DNA of 64,000 nucleotides. Source: Oscheius dolichura (Eukaryota; Nematoda; Chromadorea; Rhabditida; Rhabditidae). Each line of letters begins with the position of its first letter. The stretch's first letter is position 1. The position numbers and the translations under genes are program-made. Of the stretch, positions 63,499 to 64,000 are shown piece after piece. A model generated the notes under the pieces. The model was not told where the DNA came from. It saw only the letters and a program-made list of their open reading frames with translations, and did no database searches. The stretch lies in NCBI GenBank assembly GCA_932521035.1, contig OW051493.1:5208001-5272000 (forward strand), in the 5' to 3' direction.

Positions 63499-64000
63499 GT
63501 TAGTATAATTTTAATCTCTTGATGATTAAAGGAACAGTACAAGTGTTTTTTGTGGTACTGAATTGCGGAAAATGGTAAAATTGGGAATTTGATTGGAGCC
63601 TTTATTTTTGAACTATAATAATTATTTTTTGTTGTATTTGATGTAAGTATCCAAAGCACATAAAAATATACCAAATTTGATATAGAAAAATGCCAAATCA
63701 AGAAGAAAACGCGTTTTGTTCATTTTATCCTATTATCGGAACAACAGAGCCTTGACTAACAAAAAAAAAGGATTAAAGTTTTTTTAGGATTCTAGAGGGT
63801 GAGGAAAATGTTCGCGGGCATATTTTTTGGTGTCAATCGGTAGAGAAAACAGGCGGATAAGGCCGTGTTAAGAGGACTGTCGCCATGCATTTTCCTCACC
63901 CTCGTCCTTAAAAATTTTAAGCCTTTTTCTGTTAGTCAATGTTCTGTCGTCCCGATTATAGGGTAATCCGGGAATCCCTGTGGGTTCCTTTAAAAAAAGA
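63499..64000 (+). other. Probable intron of the EXD3/MUT-7-like gene with a foldback element
   Basis: After the donor at 63499 no further coding segment is seen to the window end. A foldback element (63729-63962) lies inside. The downstream exons should be outside the window. Confidence 0.45.
63729..63962. mobile_element. Foldback element (about 234 bp) at the window end
   Basis: The outer arms CCTATTATCGGAACAACAGA (63729 onward) and GACGTCGTCC-like reverse complement ending ATTATAGG (to 63962) match with a few mismatches. The inner arms GAGGGTGAGGAAAATG (63795-63810) and CATTTTCCTCACCCTC (63888-63903) are perfect. No coding capacity; probably a MITE. Confidence 0.65.

Noticed and set aside
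1-64000. tRNA, rRNA, CRISPR or bacterial/viral insert
   Set aside because: No cloverleaf, rRNA core, spaced repeats, intron-free bacterial-type genes or viral protein motifs were recognised by eye. A covariance-model scan would be needed to exclude small RNA genes.

Overview
The window is nuclear DNA of a small-genome animal. About 30 protein-coding genes lie on both strands, nearly all split by very short GT-AG introns (commonly 31-47 nt, many exactly 38-39 nt). The gene set (Wnt, ephexin-type RhoGEF, paired-domain factor, P450, TDP-43 and FET RNA-binding proteins) is metazoan. A nematode is the best guess: there is a paired-domain protein resembling the N-terminal-PAX group, an ET-module-like cysteine-rich membrane protein, an EXD3/MUT-7-like protein, and splice-acceptor-like TTTCAG/TTTTAG directly before many start codons, as trans-splicing would leave. 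The clade is not determined; the tiny introns do not look like Caenorhabditis. Gene models were spliced by eye, so exon edges are approximate unless stated.

Layout. 1-8 kb (GC-rich): ephexin-like RhoGEF (+), AAAP amino-acid transporter (-), PAX-like factor (-). 8.5-18.2 kb (AT-rich): HSPBP1-like (-), glutamate-cysteine ligase GCLC (-), a 41-aa ORF (+), NUS1 (-), one or two small membrane proteins (-), TDP-43 (+). 18.4-23.5 kb (GC-rich): a secreted protein (-), an unrecognised gene (+), alkylglycerol monooxygenase AGMO (-). 23.6-26.5 kb (AT-rich island): foldback element, TMEM138 (+), RPB5 (-). 26.5-39.7 kb (GC-rich): GDSL esterase (+), Wnt4-like (+), HbrB/PRR5-like TORC2 subunit (-), LRAT-domain protein (-), ET-module membrane protein (+), mitochondrial-clan P450 (-), ADAL (+), Ly6/quiver-like protein (-). 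40-64 kb (AT-rich): DDHD phospholipase (-), COA3 (-), UTP10/HEATR1 (-), FET family protein (+), small membrane protein (+), SRP72 (-), TFIIS (-), EXD3/MUT-7-like (+, cut by the window end).

The striking global pattern is that composition tracks gene class. AT-rich blocks carry core housekeeping genes (transcription, ribosome biogenesis, protein targeting, redox, mitochondrial assembly). GC-rich blocks carry signalling, secreted, membrane and tissue-type genes. Several AT-block genes sit in same-strand runs with gaps of 158-322 bp (UTP10-COA3-DDHD, TFIIS-SRP72, GCLC-HSPBP1), which could be operons. Mobile DNA is limited to two short non-autonomous Helitron-like copies and five unrelated foldback (inverted-repeat) elements in introns or between genes. 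No tRNA, rRNA, CRISPR or prokaryotic feature was seen.
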